Source: Brucella pseudintermedia
Lineage (GTDB): Bacteria; Pseudomonadota; Alphaproteobacteria; Rhizobiales; Rhizobiaceae
DNA length: 64,000 nt
Assembly: GCF_042697365.1 (NCBI RefSeq)
Contig: NZ_CP137604.1
Direction: 5' to 3' (one strand)
Numbering within the stretch: position 1 is the first letter of the stretch; each line of letters begins with the position of its first letter. Position numbers and translations under genes: made by a program. Below are positions 29,921 to 38,089 of this stretch, piece by piece. The notes beneath the pieces are model-generated. The model ran no database searches, was not told the origin of the DNA, and saw nothing but the letters and a program-made list of their open reading frames with translations.

Positions 29921-30751
29921 TCAGTTCACCTTGGAAAAGCGGGTAGCCTGGATCTTGAGCGTGCCGATCTGCGTGCCGATCCGCGCCACCACGGGCGCAT
30001 AGATGCCGGAATTACCAAGCGAGGCGAAGGAAATCGTCATCCGGCTGCGATTGCTGAGGTAATCGATGGCCTTCTTGCCCTTCTGATAACCGGAAATCGG
30101 GATGAATTTCGCCGAGCAGATGACCGATTCGCCGGTAAAGCCATCGGTCGTGAACGATTCGGTACCGTTGAAGGAAAGCCTGATCTCCGCACGGGTCTGG
30201 CCGTCGAAGACGCTCAGCGAACGATCGCAGACTGCGCGGCCATTCTTTGCCGGTATCATGAGCGCGCTCAGCGGATCGCTGACATTCTGCAGGTCCTGCG
30301 GCGAGGTTTCCACCCAGGGGTCGCGCTTTTTCACTGGAGGCTGGTTTTCAGCCGAGACCACATTGCCATTGGCGAAGCGAATGGTAGTGCTCTTGTTCTT
30401 GCGGCCATGCTTATAGGCCAGATCGAAGCTCTTCGGCACGACCTTGCCGCTGACGGCGCTGCCGGTAACGTGAACGGTGCCGTCCGTATCATCGAACACC
30501 CGCGCCAGACCGGAAGTCAGAAACCGGCCATTGAGATTGTAATTCGCGCCATTGACCGTAGTTTCTATAGCGGATCGTGCAATGGAAAGCCCGAAAATGG
30601 AAATATCGTACTCGGTCCGGTAGAGATCGTCGGCTCTGGCTGGTCCACTCGCAATCGCCGACCCGGCAATCACGAGTCCCGCAAGGGTCGGGACGATGCA
30701 ACGCGCCAGACGGTTTCGAGCAGTTTTCAACGCATGCGACGTTTCGATCAT
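29921..30751 (-). CDS. DUF3108 domain exported protein
   Basis: About 276 residues with an N-terminal signal-like segment (IVPTLAGLVIAGSAIASGPARA). The DUF3108 domain fills the mature part: DLYRTEYDISIFGLSIARSAIETTVNGANY at its start, then beta-rich repeats, including VPKSFDLAYKHGRKNKSTTI. The family is periplasmic and of unknown function in alphaproteobacteria. The start is set at the ATG with GGAAGGA at good spacing; codons 9 and 30 bases earlier are alternatives. It is convergent with the MerR gene and divergent from rpmB. Confidence 0.8.
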   Translation of the reverse strand: MIETSHALKTARNRLARCIVPTLAGLVIAGSAIASGPARADDLYRTEYDISIFGLSIARSAIETTVNGANYNLNGRFLTSGLARVFDDTDGTVHVTGSAVSGKVVPKSFDLAYKHGRKNKSTTIRFANGNVVSAENQPPVKKRDPWVETSPQDLQNVSDPLSALMIPAKNGRAVCDRSLSVFDGQTRAEIRLSFNGTESFTTDGFTGESVICSAKFIPISGYQKGKKAIDYLSNRSRMTISFASLGNSGIYAPVVARIGTQIGTLKIQATRFSKVN

Positions 30752-31099
30752 GTTCGACATTCCTTCCGCCAGCTTTTCCAATATCGGTTTTCAACCACAT
30801 TGGAACGCCGAAAAGTTGCGTGGGATTCTTCGATACAGTATCTGTGCAACAGGCAAAACCGGCGAAGTTATGATTGCAAGCTTTCGTGAAGACCATGCGA
30901 AAGCCGGAAAACCGCGTCTTTGCGCGATGGATACGGAATCTCACTTGACTGCAACGGCTGCTGTCACTATAGAAACGCGACTTTCCCAATAGGCCGCCTG
31001 TCCGAGATCGCGCGCCAGCAGCATCAAACTGCGTTGATTGCTTGAATTCGGACATTCGGGTCGGGGCCTGAAAAGAACGTAATTGAAGGTGAGACCAAA
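30752..31099. other. Intergenic region between the DUF3108 gene and rpmB
   Basis: A 348-base divergent region. It contains the rpmB promoter listed separately and its roughly 120-base leader. No other structure was found; an SD element for the divergent gene is at the left edge. Confidence 0.5.
30945..30973 (+). promoter_or_regulatory. Strong sigma-70-type promoter of rpmB
   Basis: TTGACT and TATAGA are spaced by exactly 17 bases, the best -35/-10 pair noticed in the window. The predicted leader is about 120 bases, long for a ribosomal protein mRNA, and could hold autogenous control. Confidence 0.7.
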
Positions 31100-31396
31100 A
31101 TGTCCCGCGCTTGTGAATTGACCGGCAAGTCGGTCCAGTACGGCAACAATGTCAGCCACGCGAACAACAAGACGCGTCGCCGCTTTCTGCCGAACCTCTG
31201 CAATGTTACGCTGATCTCCGAAACGCTCGGCCAGAGCTATCGTCTGCGCGTCTCCGCCAACGCCCTGCGTTCGGTTGAGCATCGCGGCGGTCTCGATGCG
31301 TTCCTCGTCAAGTCTGACGACAAGGAACTCTCGCAGCGCGCTCGCCTGCTGAAGCGCCAGATCGCCAAGAAGCAGGCTGAAGCAGCTGCTGCCTAA
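31100..31396 (+). CDS. rpmB: 50S ribosomal protein L28
   Basis: A 98-residue L28 protein of the large subunit. MSRACELTGKSVQYGNNVSHANNKTRRRFLPNL is diagnostic, including the conserved GNNVSHANNKTRRRF block. The usual zinc-binding cysteine pairs of C+ forms are not complete, as expected for this lineage. It has its own strong promoter and terminator, and is probably monocistronic and highly expressed. Confidence 0.97.
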   Translation: MSRACELTGKSVQYGNNVSHANNKTRRRFLPNLCNVTLISETLGQSYRLRVSANALRSVEHRGGLDAFLVKSDDKELSQRARLLKRQIAKKQAEAAAA

Positions 31397-31418
31397 GCTT
31401 TCGGCCAAATGATTTGAC

Positions 31419-31448
31419 AAAAAAGGCCGGCTTCTGTCGGCCTTTTTT
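31419..31448 (+). terminator. Rho-independent terminator of rpmB
   Basis: AAAAAAGGCCG pairs with CGGCCTTTTTT around an eight-base loop, followed by the T-run. It ends two bases before the proposed preQ1 aptamer, so the downstream gene depends on read-through or a promoter overlapping this site. Confidence 0.88.
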
Positions 31449-31449
31449 G

Positions 31450-31478
31450 CTGGTTCCATCACCCAGGATAAAAAAATG
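31450..31478 (+). promoter_or_regulatory. Probable minimal preQ1-I riboswitch
   Basis: The order of elements matches the preQ1-I aptamer. Stem P1 is CUGG (31450-31453) with CCAG (31463-31466), the loop opens with UUC (its C is the ligand-contacting base in known aptamers), then CAU and CA, then CCC, and an A-rich tail AUAAAAAA. In known members a loop triplet pairs with the tail end; here CAU (31457-31459) can pair with the AUG start codon of the next gene. The AGGA Shine-Dalgarno is partly inside P1. Downstream is a YhhQ-type queuosine-precursor transporter, a known preQ1 target. P1 is only four base pairs. Confidence 0.62.
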
Positions 31479-32132
31479 TCAATCGAGACACGTTCTTATT
31501 CCCGGCTTATGCCTGCGATACTGGCCATGTGCGTGGCGGTTGCCGCGTCGAACATACTTGTCCAATATCCGTTCCAGCATTTCGGCCTCGGGGAAGTGCT
31601 GACCTACGGTGCCTTCACCTATCCTGTCGCCTTTCTGGTCAATGACCTGACGAATCGCCGCTTCGGCCCTGCCGCGGCGCGTAAAGTGGTCTATGCCGGT
31701 TTCGTACTGGGCGTCGTGATGTCGATCTGGCTGGCAACCCCGCGCATCGCGATTGCCTCGGGCTCCGCTTTCCTCTTCGCACAGCTGATGGACATTACTG
31801 TCTTCGACCGCCTGCGCCGCAAGACCTGGTGGAAGGCTCCCTTTGCCGCCGCCATGTTCGGCTCGGTGCTCGATACGATTCTGTTCTTCTCGATTGCCTT
31901 CGCAGCCGGATTTGCGTGGATCGACACGCTCACGGGAATGCCCGATTCGTCGCTTGTCGAACCGGCGTCCTTCCTCGGCCTCGGCGTGCCGCTCTGGGCT
32001 TCGCTCGCCTTCGGCGACTTTTTCGTGAAGGTCATCATGGGAACGCTGATGCTCATTCCCTATGGAGCAATCCTCGCCGTCTTCGCCCCGGCGCTTTACG
32101 CCCCAAATCGGATTACAGCGGAGAAGCCATAA
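31476..32132 (+). CDS. yhhQ: Queuosine precursor transporter (YhhQ/VUT family)
   Basis: A 218-residue inner-membrane protein with about six membrane segments. The family marks are TYPVAFLVNDLTNRRFGPAAARKVVYAGF and the central ASGSAFLFAQLMDITVFDRLR, seen in COG1738 importers of preQ0/preQ1 (experimental work is on E. coli YhhQ). It supplies precursors for queuosine at the tRNA wobble position. The start codon lies directly after the A-rich tail of the riboswitch candidate, with AGGA at seven bases. A terminator follows the gene. Confidence 0.9.
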   Translation: MSIETRSYSRLMPAILAMCVAVAASNILVQYPFQHFGLGEVLTYGAFTYPVAFLVNDLTNRRFGPAAARKVVYAGFVLGVVMSIWLATPRIAIASGSAFLFAQLMDITVFDRLRRKTWWKAPFAAAMFGSVLDTILFFSIAFAAGFAWIDTLTGMPDSSLVEPASFLGLGVPLWASLAFGDFFVKVIMGTLMLIPYGAILAVFAPALYAPNRITAEKP

Positions 32133-32292
32133 GAAATGGGCCCGCTGGCCCCTTCAAGCTGCTGACAAACCTCCGGCAGGGTCAAAATGACCTCAGATTC
32201 ACGGAACGTCACAGATTCAAAACGTGAACAAATTGGAATCAAGCCCCTCATTTTTGACTGCCGCCAAAATCGAGGGGTTTGTAATCAATCTG

Positions 32293-32320
32293 AAGGGGTC
32301 CGGCGGCCCCTTTTATTTTA
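32293..32320 (+). terminator. Rho-independent terminator after yhhQ
   Basis: AAGGGG and CCCCTT form the stem, with an inner CC/GG pair and small loop, followed by TTTTATTTTA. It touches the stop codon of convergent cobT. The rest of the 185-base gap shows nothing clear. Confidence 0.75.
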
Positions 32321-34231
32321 TCGCCGACCAGCGCGCCGTCTGCCCTCGCCCGAAGCCGCAGCACCCTGCTCCTCGAACAGCGAGGCAAGCTGCTCGGTCA
32401 TGGCGCCCGCCAGTTCCTCCGCATCGACGATGGTGACGGCGCGCTGATAATAACGCGTGACGTCATGGCCGATGCCGATGGCGATCAGTTCCACCGGCGA
32501 ACGCGTCTCGATTTCCTCGATCACAGCGCGCAGGTGCCGCTCCAGATAGTTGCCGGGATTAACGGAGAGCGTCGAGTCGTCGACCGGCGCACCATCCGAA
32601 ATCATCATCAGAATTTTGCGCTGCTCAGGCCGGCCCAGCAACCGCTGATGCGCCCAGATCAGCGCCTCGCCATCGATGTTTTCCTTCAACAGCCCTTCGC
32701 GCATCATCAGGCCGAGATTGCGCCGCGAACGCCGCCACGGCGCATCGGCGCTCTTGTAGACGATATGGCGCAGATCGTTAAGGCGGCCCGGATTGGCGGG
32801 CTTGCCGCGTCCAAGCCACGCTTCGCGCGACTGGCCACCCTTCCATGCCTTGGTGGTGAAGCCCAGAATTTCTACCTTCACGCCGCAGCGTTCTAGCGTA
32901 CGGGCGAGAATATCGGCACAGGTCGCGGCAACCGTGATCGGGCGGCCGCGCATGGAGCCGGAATTGTCCAGCACCAGCGTCACGACCGTATCGCGGAAAT
33001 CCGTATCGCGCTCCTGCTTGTAGGAAAGGGGCTGCGTCGGATCAATGACAATGCGCACTAGACGCGCCGAATCGAGATAGCCCTCTTCCAGATCGAAATC
33101 CCACGAGCGGTTCTGCTGCGCCATCAGGCGGCGCTGCAAGCGGTTGGCGAGACGCCCCACCACGCCCTGCAGATTGGCCAGTTGCTTGTCGAGGAAGCCG
33201 CGCAGACGATCGAGTTCCGCCTCATCGCAAAGATCGGTGGCTTCGACCTCTTCATCGAACTCGCGCGTGAAGACCTTGTAGTCGACATGCTCGGCAAAAT
33301 TGGCGAAAGGCTGGTTCGGACGGCGCGTATCGCCCGGCGTTTCCGCGTCAATATCCTCGCTGTCGTCCATGTCGTCAGCGGAAGCATCGGCGGCATCCAT
33401 TTCGCCCTGCTCGCCTTCGTCGCTCGAATCGTCGGATTCCTCGCTTTCAGCAGAATCGGAACCTTCCTGGCTCTCGTCGCCGCCTTCCTCGTTCTCGTCG
33501 GAATCCGGCGTCTGCTCGTCGTTCTGTTCTTCCTCGTCGCTCGGTTCTTCCTGCGACAGCTCTTCCGCCATATCCATGGAGGCCAGCATGTCACGAACCG
33601 TGCGCGCAAAAGCCTGCTGATCTTCGAGATTATCGCCAAGCCGTGCAATGTCGGCGGCGGCCTTCTGCTCAATCCAGTCGCGCCACAGTTCCAGCACTTG
33701 GCCTGCTTCCGCAGGAGCGGCCCGACCGGTCAGCTTTTCCCGCAGCAGAAGCGACACGGCCTCCTCAAGCGGCGCGTCCTCCTTGGCGGTGACGGCAGAG
33801 AAATTGGCTTTCGAATATTTGTCGGCCAGCATGGTGGAGAGGTTATCCGCCATGCCTGCCATGGCGCGCGCGCCGATGGCTTCGACACGCGCCTGCTCAA
33901 CCGCGTCGTAGATCGCACGCGCCTGCTTGCCTTCCGGGGCAAGGCTGGCGTGAATGCGCGGATTGTGGCGCGCCTGGCGCAGCGCCATGGAATCGCCAAG
34001 ACCGCGCGTGACGGCGATATCATGCGCGGTCGGACGCTTCGGCAGGTCGGGAAGGCGGGCGCGATTGGCGCTCAAGGCCGGGCGATCATTGGTGAACGCC
34101 ACTTCCAGCTCATGCTCGCCGGAAATGGCGCGGACGCAAGCCGTTAGAGCGCGCTTGAACGGTTCGGAATCCACCGGTCCCGGTTTCCGCTCGCGCGAAT
34201 TATCGCCTATTGCTGATTTCTGGCCCGACAT
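32318..34231 (-). CDS. cobT: Aerobic cobaltochelatase subunit CobT
   Basis: A 637-residue subunit of the ATP-dependent cobaltochelatase (CobN-CobS-CobT) inserting cobalt into hydrogenobyrinate diamide in the aerobic B12 pathway. The N-terminal half is CobT-specific. A very acidic Asp/Glu/Ser stretch spans about residues 225-300. The C-terminal von Willebrand A domain has the MIDAS motif DNSGSMRGRPI and a late DGAPVDDSTLS segment. Length and order are normal. It lies with cobS, about 100 bases away on the same strand; cobN is not in the window. Confidence 0.96.
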   Translation of the reverse strand: MSGQKSAIGDNSRERKPGPVDSEPFKRALTACVRAISGEHELEVAFTNDRPALSANRARLPDLPKRPTAHDIAVTRGLGDSMALRQARHNPRIHASLAPEGKQARAIYDAVEQARVEAIGARAMAGMADNLSTMLADKYSKANFSAVTAKEDAPLEEAVSLLLREKLTGRAAPAEAGQVLELWRDWIEQKAAADIARLGDNLEDQQAFARTVRDMLASMDMAEELSQEEPSDEEEQNDEQTPDSDENEEGGDESQEGSDSAESEESDDSSDEGEQGEMDAADASADDMDDSEDIDAETPGDTRRPNQPFANFAEHVDYKVFTREFDEEVEATDLCDEAELDRLRGFLDKQLANLQGVVGRLANRLQRRLMAQQNRSWDFDLEEGYLDSARLVRIVIDPTQPLSYKQERDTDFRDTVVTLVLDNSGSMRGRPITVAATCADILARTLERCGVKVEILGFTTKAWKGGQSREAWLGRGKPANPGRLNDLRHIVYKSADAPWRRSRRNLGLMMREGLLKENIDGEALIWAHQRLLGRPEQRKILMMISDGAPVDDSTLSVNPGNYLERHLRAVIEEIETRSPVELIAIGIGHDVTRYYQRAVTIVDAEELAGAMTEQLASLFEEQGAAASGEGRRRAGRR

Positions 34232-34334
34232 ATGCCCATCCTGACTTCGCTTTCAGGCAAGGGCGAAACCTATCGCCCCCGCATCAGACAGTGCGCTGCC
34301 GCCGGACCTGATCAGGCGGCAGGCTTCTTCCGCA

Positions 34335-35324
34335 TCAAGCGAGAACGATATTGGCTGCCGATTCCGGCAGTTCCACGCCGAAAGCGCGCTGATAGAATTC
34401 AGCCACCGTCGCGCGTTCCAGTTCGTCGCACTTGTTGAGGAAGGTCAGGCGGAAGGCAAAGCCGATATCATTGCCGAAAATGGCAGCATTTTCAGCCCAG
34501 GTAATGACGGTACGCGGGCTCATGACGGTCGAAAGATCGCCGTTGATGAAAGCCTGGCGGGTCATGTCGGCAACGCGCACCATCTTGTTCACGGTCTCGC
34601 GGCCTTCGGCATTCTGATAATGCTTGGCCTTGGCCAGAACGATGGCCACCTCGTTATCGTGCGGCAGATAGTTCAGCGTCGTCACGATGGACCAGCGGTC
34701 CATCTGGGCCTGGTTGATCTGCTGAGTGCCGTGATAGAGGCCGGTCGTATCGCCCAGACCGACGGTGTTGGCGGTCGCGAACAGGCGGAAGGCCGGATGC
34801 GGGCGGATAACACGGCTCTGGTCGAGGAGCGTCAGGCGGCCCGAGGATTCCAGAACGCGCTGAATGACGAACATCACGTCCGGGCGGCCGGCGTCGTATT
34901 CGTCGAACACCAGCGCCACATTGTGCTGATAGGCCCAGGGCAGGATGCCGTCCTTGAACTCGGTAACCTGCACGCCTTCCTTGACCACGATGGCGTCCTT
35001 GCCGACGAGATCGATACGGCTGACATGGCTGTCGAGGTTGACGCGCACGCAAGGCCAGTTGAGGCGGGCCGCGACCTGCTCGATATGGGTCGATTTGCCG
35101 GTGCCGTGATAGCCCGAAACCATCACGCGGCGGTTGTAGGCAAAGCCTGCGAGAATCGCGAGCGTCGTCTGACGGTCGAAAAGATAATCCGGATCAAGCT
35201 CCGGCACATAGGAATCGCCCGCCGCATAGGCCGGCACCGTCATGTCGGAGTCGATCCCGAACACTTCGCGTACCGAAACCGTCGTATCCGGCAAATTGGC
35301 TATATCCCGCTCAACCTTGTTCAT
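34335..35324 (-). CDS. cobS: Aerobic cobaltochelatase subunit CobS
   Basis: A 329-residue AAA+ ATPase that forms a ring with CobT and powers cobalt insertion by CobN. Walker A is in GYHGTGKSTHIEQVA, Walker B in VALVFDEYDAGRPDVMF and sensor-like ATANTVGLGDTTGLYHGT follows. The longer open frame reaching 35525 has no family match; the ATG at 35324 is chosen because GGAGG precedes it by four bases and the known length is about 330. CobS-CobT order with a J-domain gene and bolA upstream is common in Rhizobiales. Confidence 0.96.
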   Translation of the reverse strand: MNKVERDIANLPDTTVSVREVFGIDSDMTVPAYAAGDSYVPELDPDYLFDRQTTLAILAGFAYNRRVMVSGYHGTGKSTHIEQVAARLNWPCVRVNLDSHVSRIDLVGKDAIVVKEGVQVTEFKDGILPWAYQHNVALVFDEYDAGRPDVMFVIQRVLESSGRLTLLDQSRVIRPHPAFRLFATANTVGLGDTTGLYHGTQQINQAQMDRWSIVTTLNYLPHDNEVAIVLAKAKHYQNAEGRETVNKMVRVADMTRQAFINGDLSTVMSPRTVITWAENAAIFGNDIGFAFRLTFLNKCDELERATVAEFYQRAFGVELPESAANIVLA

Positions 35325-35552
35325 CATGCCTCCAGAGCGGCAGGCAGCGACCGGCCGCGTATTGATACCGGCAAGCTGCCGACCGGCAACTTTCATCCGC
35401 GGGCATGTTTTTCCGGCGAGCCGGACGGTATGCCCCTTCCGTAATTCGTTGCGGGCATCCGTGCTTGCATCCACGCATCGGCGCGGCAGAAGAATGTCCG
35501 TCGGAGCCGTCGGCGACAACTCCATAGCCAGCCTTTCAGTCCCAAACAGGCT

Positions 35553-36182
35553 TTAGCAAAAACCTGCCTGCTTGAGCAATTGATAAGCCTGAATAACATC
35601 GCGAAATCTCTCTTCCGATCCGCGATCACCACCGTTCGCATCCGGGTGGTGCTGTTTTACCAGTTCTTTATAGCGCGCCTTGATCTTATCGCCAGTCGAA
35701 TTTGGTTCAAGACCGAGTGTGGCGAGCGCCTTGATCTCCAGCGTGCGCGGTTTGCGCTGCGCCTTCTGGCCCGGCGCATGACCCTTGGCTTCCTTGAAAA
35801 GGTTGAAGGGGTCGCGAATGCGGTTGTGATAGGAGGCCGAACCGGAACGCATCTTCGCCATGTCGGGCGAGGTGCGTGCATTGGCCGTCGAATTTGCCGC
35901 CGTCGACCAGGTCGGGCGATGACCGGTTATCGCATCCTTCTGGAATTTCGCGATATCGCCATCGGAAAGTCCGGAGAAATAATTGAAATTCTTATTATAT
36001 TCCCGCACATGGTCGATGCAGAAGCGGAAATATTCGCCTTCACGCATCCGCCCCACCGGCGCGCGATGCGTGCCCGGTTTGTCGCAACCGTCCCATTGGC
36101 AGCAGGGTGCCGAAGACTTCGCTTCAGCGGTCTTCTTGGGCTTGATGCGGATACTGTCGAAAAATTTTGAGTTCGTTGTCAT
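35553..36182 (-). CDS. J-domain protein with C-terminal DnaJ domain
   Basis: A 209-residue protein with its J domain at the C-terminus (about residues 145-207, HHPDANGG giving the HPD tripeptide that stimulates DnaK), the reverse of canonical DnaJ. The N-terminal part has paired cysteines in CCQWDGCDKPGTHRAP and a distal FCIDHVREYNKNFNYF, possibly a small metal-binding or structured segment. No Gly/Phe region or zinc-finger is present. Such proteins next to cobS in Rhizobiales are co-chaperones of unknown client. Confidence 0.88.
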   Translation of the reverse strand: MTTNSKFFDSIRIKPKKTAEAKSSAPCCQWDGCDKPGTHRAPVGRMREGEYFRFCIDHVREYNKNFNYFSGLSDGDIAKFQKDAITGHRPTWSTAANSTANARTSPDMAKMRSGSASYHNRIRDPFNLFKEAKGHAPGQKAQRKPRTLEIKALATLGLEPNSTGDKIKARYKELVKQHHPDANGGDRGSEERFRDVIQAYQLLKQAGFC

Positions 36183-36368
36183 CGAATCGAATTATGCGGA
36201 TTATCAGTTGCTGAACAAGAATTGACATTTCGTCCGGTCGGGCTTTTGGCCATTTCAACTGGGCGAAATTTTGAAGCAGAGCGCTTTCCTGTGCGGATTT
36301 GCCCCACCTTTTGCCACCGAAGCAACGTTATATGAGGCACAGCGTCTATATGGGGAGAAGTGGCTCAA

Positions 36369-36683
36369 ATGTCCATTCACAATAGCAAACAAAGCGCGAT
36401 GGAAGCGAAACTGACCAAGGCTTTTGCTCCCGAACGGCTTGAAGTCATCAATGAAAGCCATCTCCACGCCGGGCATCACCATGAAGATCGCGGTCATCAC
36501 GAAGTCTATGACGGCACCGGCGAAACGCATTTCCGCATCCGCATCGTTGCCGAGGCTTTTGCCGGAATGAGCCGCATCGAGCGTCACCGCTCCATCAATG
36601 CACTGCTGAAGGAAGAGCTGGAGAGCGGTGTCCACGCGCTGGCGATTGAGCCTTCGGCTCCCGGCGAAGCCACGCGTCGCTGA
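36369..36683 (+). CDS. BolA family protein
   Basis: About 104 residues, BolA/YrbA fold. Signatures are LEVINESHLHAGHHHEDR (histidines contact Fe-S clusters in complexes with monothiol glutaredoxins), THFRIRIVAEAFAGMSRIERHR and LLKEELESGVHALAI. BolA proteins act in iron and Fe-S homeostasis and in stress-linked morphology. The start could be the GTG at 36360 or the ATG at 36369; the ATG is preferred because GGAG is almost touching the GTG. It is convergent with the CNNM gene 10 bases away and divergent from the J-domain gene. Confidence 0.93.
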   Translation: MSIHNSKQSAMEAKLTKAFAPERLEVINESHLHAGHHHEDRGHHEVYDGTGETHFRIRIVAEAFAGMSRIERHRSINALLKEELESGVHALAIEPSAPGEATRR

Positions 36684-36692
36684 ATTATCCTG

Positions 36693-38000
36693 TCAGCGGG
36701 GCAGCGCCGCAACAATCGGGGCCGGTTTCCCGTCGGCGTCGAGCGGCACGATGCGCAAGCGCGTCAGGCGGTTCTTTTCCTTCTTGAGCACGGAAAACCG
36801 TTTCCCGTAAAAGGTGAAAGCCTGCTTTACTTCTGGGATCGTCTGGGTCTCATGAATGACCAGACCGGCAATAGTGGTCGCTTCTTCATCCGGCAAATGC
36901 CAGTCGAGCGCGCGATTGATATCGCGAATCGGCAATGAACCGTCGACAATCACCGAGCCGTCCGGCTGCAGGCGAACGCCCTGCATGTCGATATCGTGCT
37001 CGTCGGCAATATCGCCGACGATCTCTTCGAGAATGTCCTCCAGCGTCACCAGTCCCTGCACGTCGCCATATTCATCGACGACGATGGCGATATGTGCCTT
37101 GCGACGGAGGAAGGCGTCGAGCTGATCCTGCAACGTCGTCGTGTCGGGCACGAACCACGGCTTGCGCGCGACCTTCATGATGTCGATGCGGGTGAAATCA
37201 TTGTCGACATCGTAGAGCGCGCGCAGCAGGTCCTTGGTGTGGATGATCCCGACAATATTGTCGATATCGTCGCGCCAGAGCGGCATGCGCGTGTGCGGGC
37301 TCGCCAGGATATCGCGCACGATCTCTTCCGCCGCGGCATCGGCATTGACAGTGCCCATCGAGGTCCGGTGCACCATCACGTCGCTGACTTCCAGTTCCTT
37401 GAGGTCAAGGAGGCCGCCCAGCTGGTCGCGGTCTTCCTTGATGAGCGACTTGTCGCGATGCAGCACCTCCACCGCGCCGCGCAGTTCCTCCTGCGGGCTC
37501 AGCATGGAACGGCCTGCCGCCAGATTGACGCCGCAGAGCTTGAGAATCGCGCGCACGATCCAGTTCACGGCACTGGAAATCGGACCGAGGATCAGGACGA
37601 CAAGCGATACGCCGCGCGCAACCGCCAGCGAAAAACGGTCGGGACCGGAAATCGCCCAGGATTTCGGCAGCACTTCAGCGAAGATGACCAGAATGATCGT
37701 CATCGCCAGTGTGGCATAGGCGACGCCCGCATCGCCGAATAGGTTCAAAAAGATGCTGGTGGCAATCGAGGAAGCCAGAATATTGGCGAGGTTGTTGCCG
37801 ATCAGAAGCGCGCCGATCAGCCGGTCGCGGCGGCTGATAAGGCATTGGACCAGCCCGGCCCGCTCGTCGCCATTATGTTCGAGCGTAAGCATGCGGGCCC
37901 GTGACGCGGCGGTCAGCGCCGTTTCGGAGCCTGAGAAAAACGCCGAGAGAATGACGCAGAGCAGGATGATGCCGCACATGACCCAGAGCCCAAAAGCCAT
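36693..38000 (-). CDS. HlyC/CorC-type membrane protein with CNNM and CBS domains
   Basis: A 435-residue inner-membrane protein. The CNNM membrane domain (about residues 1-190) starts with FFSGSETALTAASRARM, with about four membrane segments; then a CBS pair (VMVHRTSMGTV, HIAIVVDEYGDVQGLVTLEDILEEIVGDI) and a C-terminal CorC_HlyC domain. The family is linked to magnesium or cobalt efflux and resistance, but the exact substrate is uncertain. It follows aroB on the same strand with 89 bases between. Confidence 0.93.
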   Translation of the reverse strand: MAFGLWVMCGIILLCVILSAFFSGSETALTAASRARMLTLEHNGDERAGLVQCLISRRDRLIGALLIGNNLANILASSIATSIFLNLFGDAGVAYATLAMTIILVIFAEVLPKSWAISGPDRFSLAVARGVSLVVLILGPISSAVNWIVRAILKLCGVNLAAGRSMLSPQEELRGAVEVLHRDKSLIKEDRDQLGGLLDLKELEVSDVMVHRTSMGTVNADAAAEEIVRDILASPHTRMPLWRDDIDNIVGIIHTKDLLRALYDVDNDFTRIDIMKVARKPWFVPDTTTLQDQLDAFLRRKAHIAIVVDEYGDVQGLVTLEDILEEIVGDIADEHDIDMQGVRLQPDGSVIVDGSLPIRDINRALDWHLPDEEATTIAGLVIHETQTIPEVKQAFTFYGKRFSVLKKEKNRLTRLRIVPLDADGKPAPIVAALPR

Positions 38001-38089
38001 TCGCCTTGTCCTCTTATTTGGTATCTAGTGGATTTTTCGAATTTGACATTTGAAACAGCATCTAATTCAGTCGGAATTCAAACGTCAAT

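Noticed and set aside
33300..33620. Ser/Glu-rich plus-strand ORFs opposite cobT
   Set aside because: They are the antisense reading of the acidic repeat region of cobT and have no independent start signal.
34335..35525. CobS as a 396-residue protein
   Set aside because: The first 67 residues have no family match, and GGAGG with the known length of about 330 supports the ATG at 35324.
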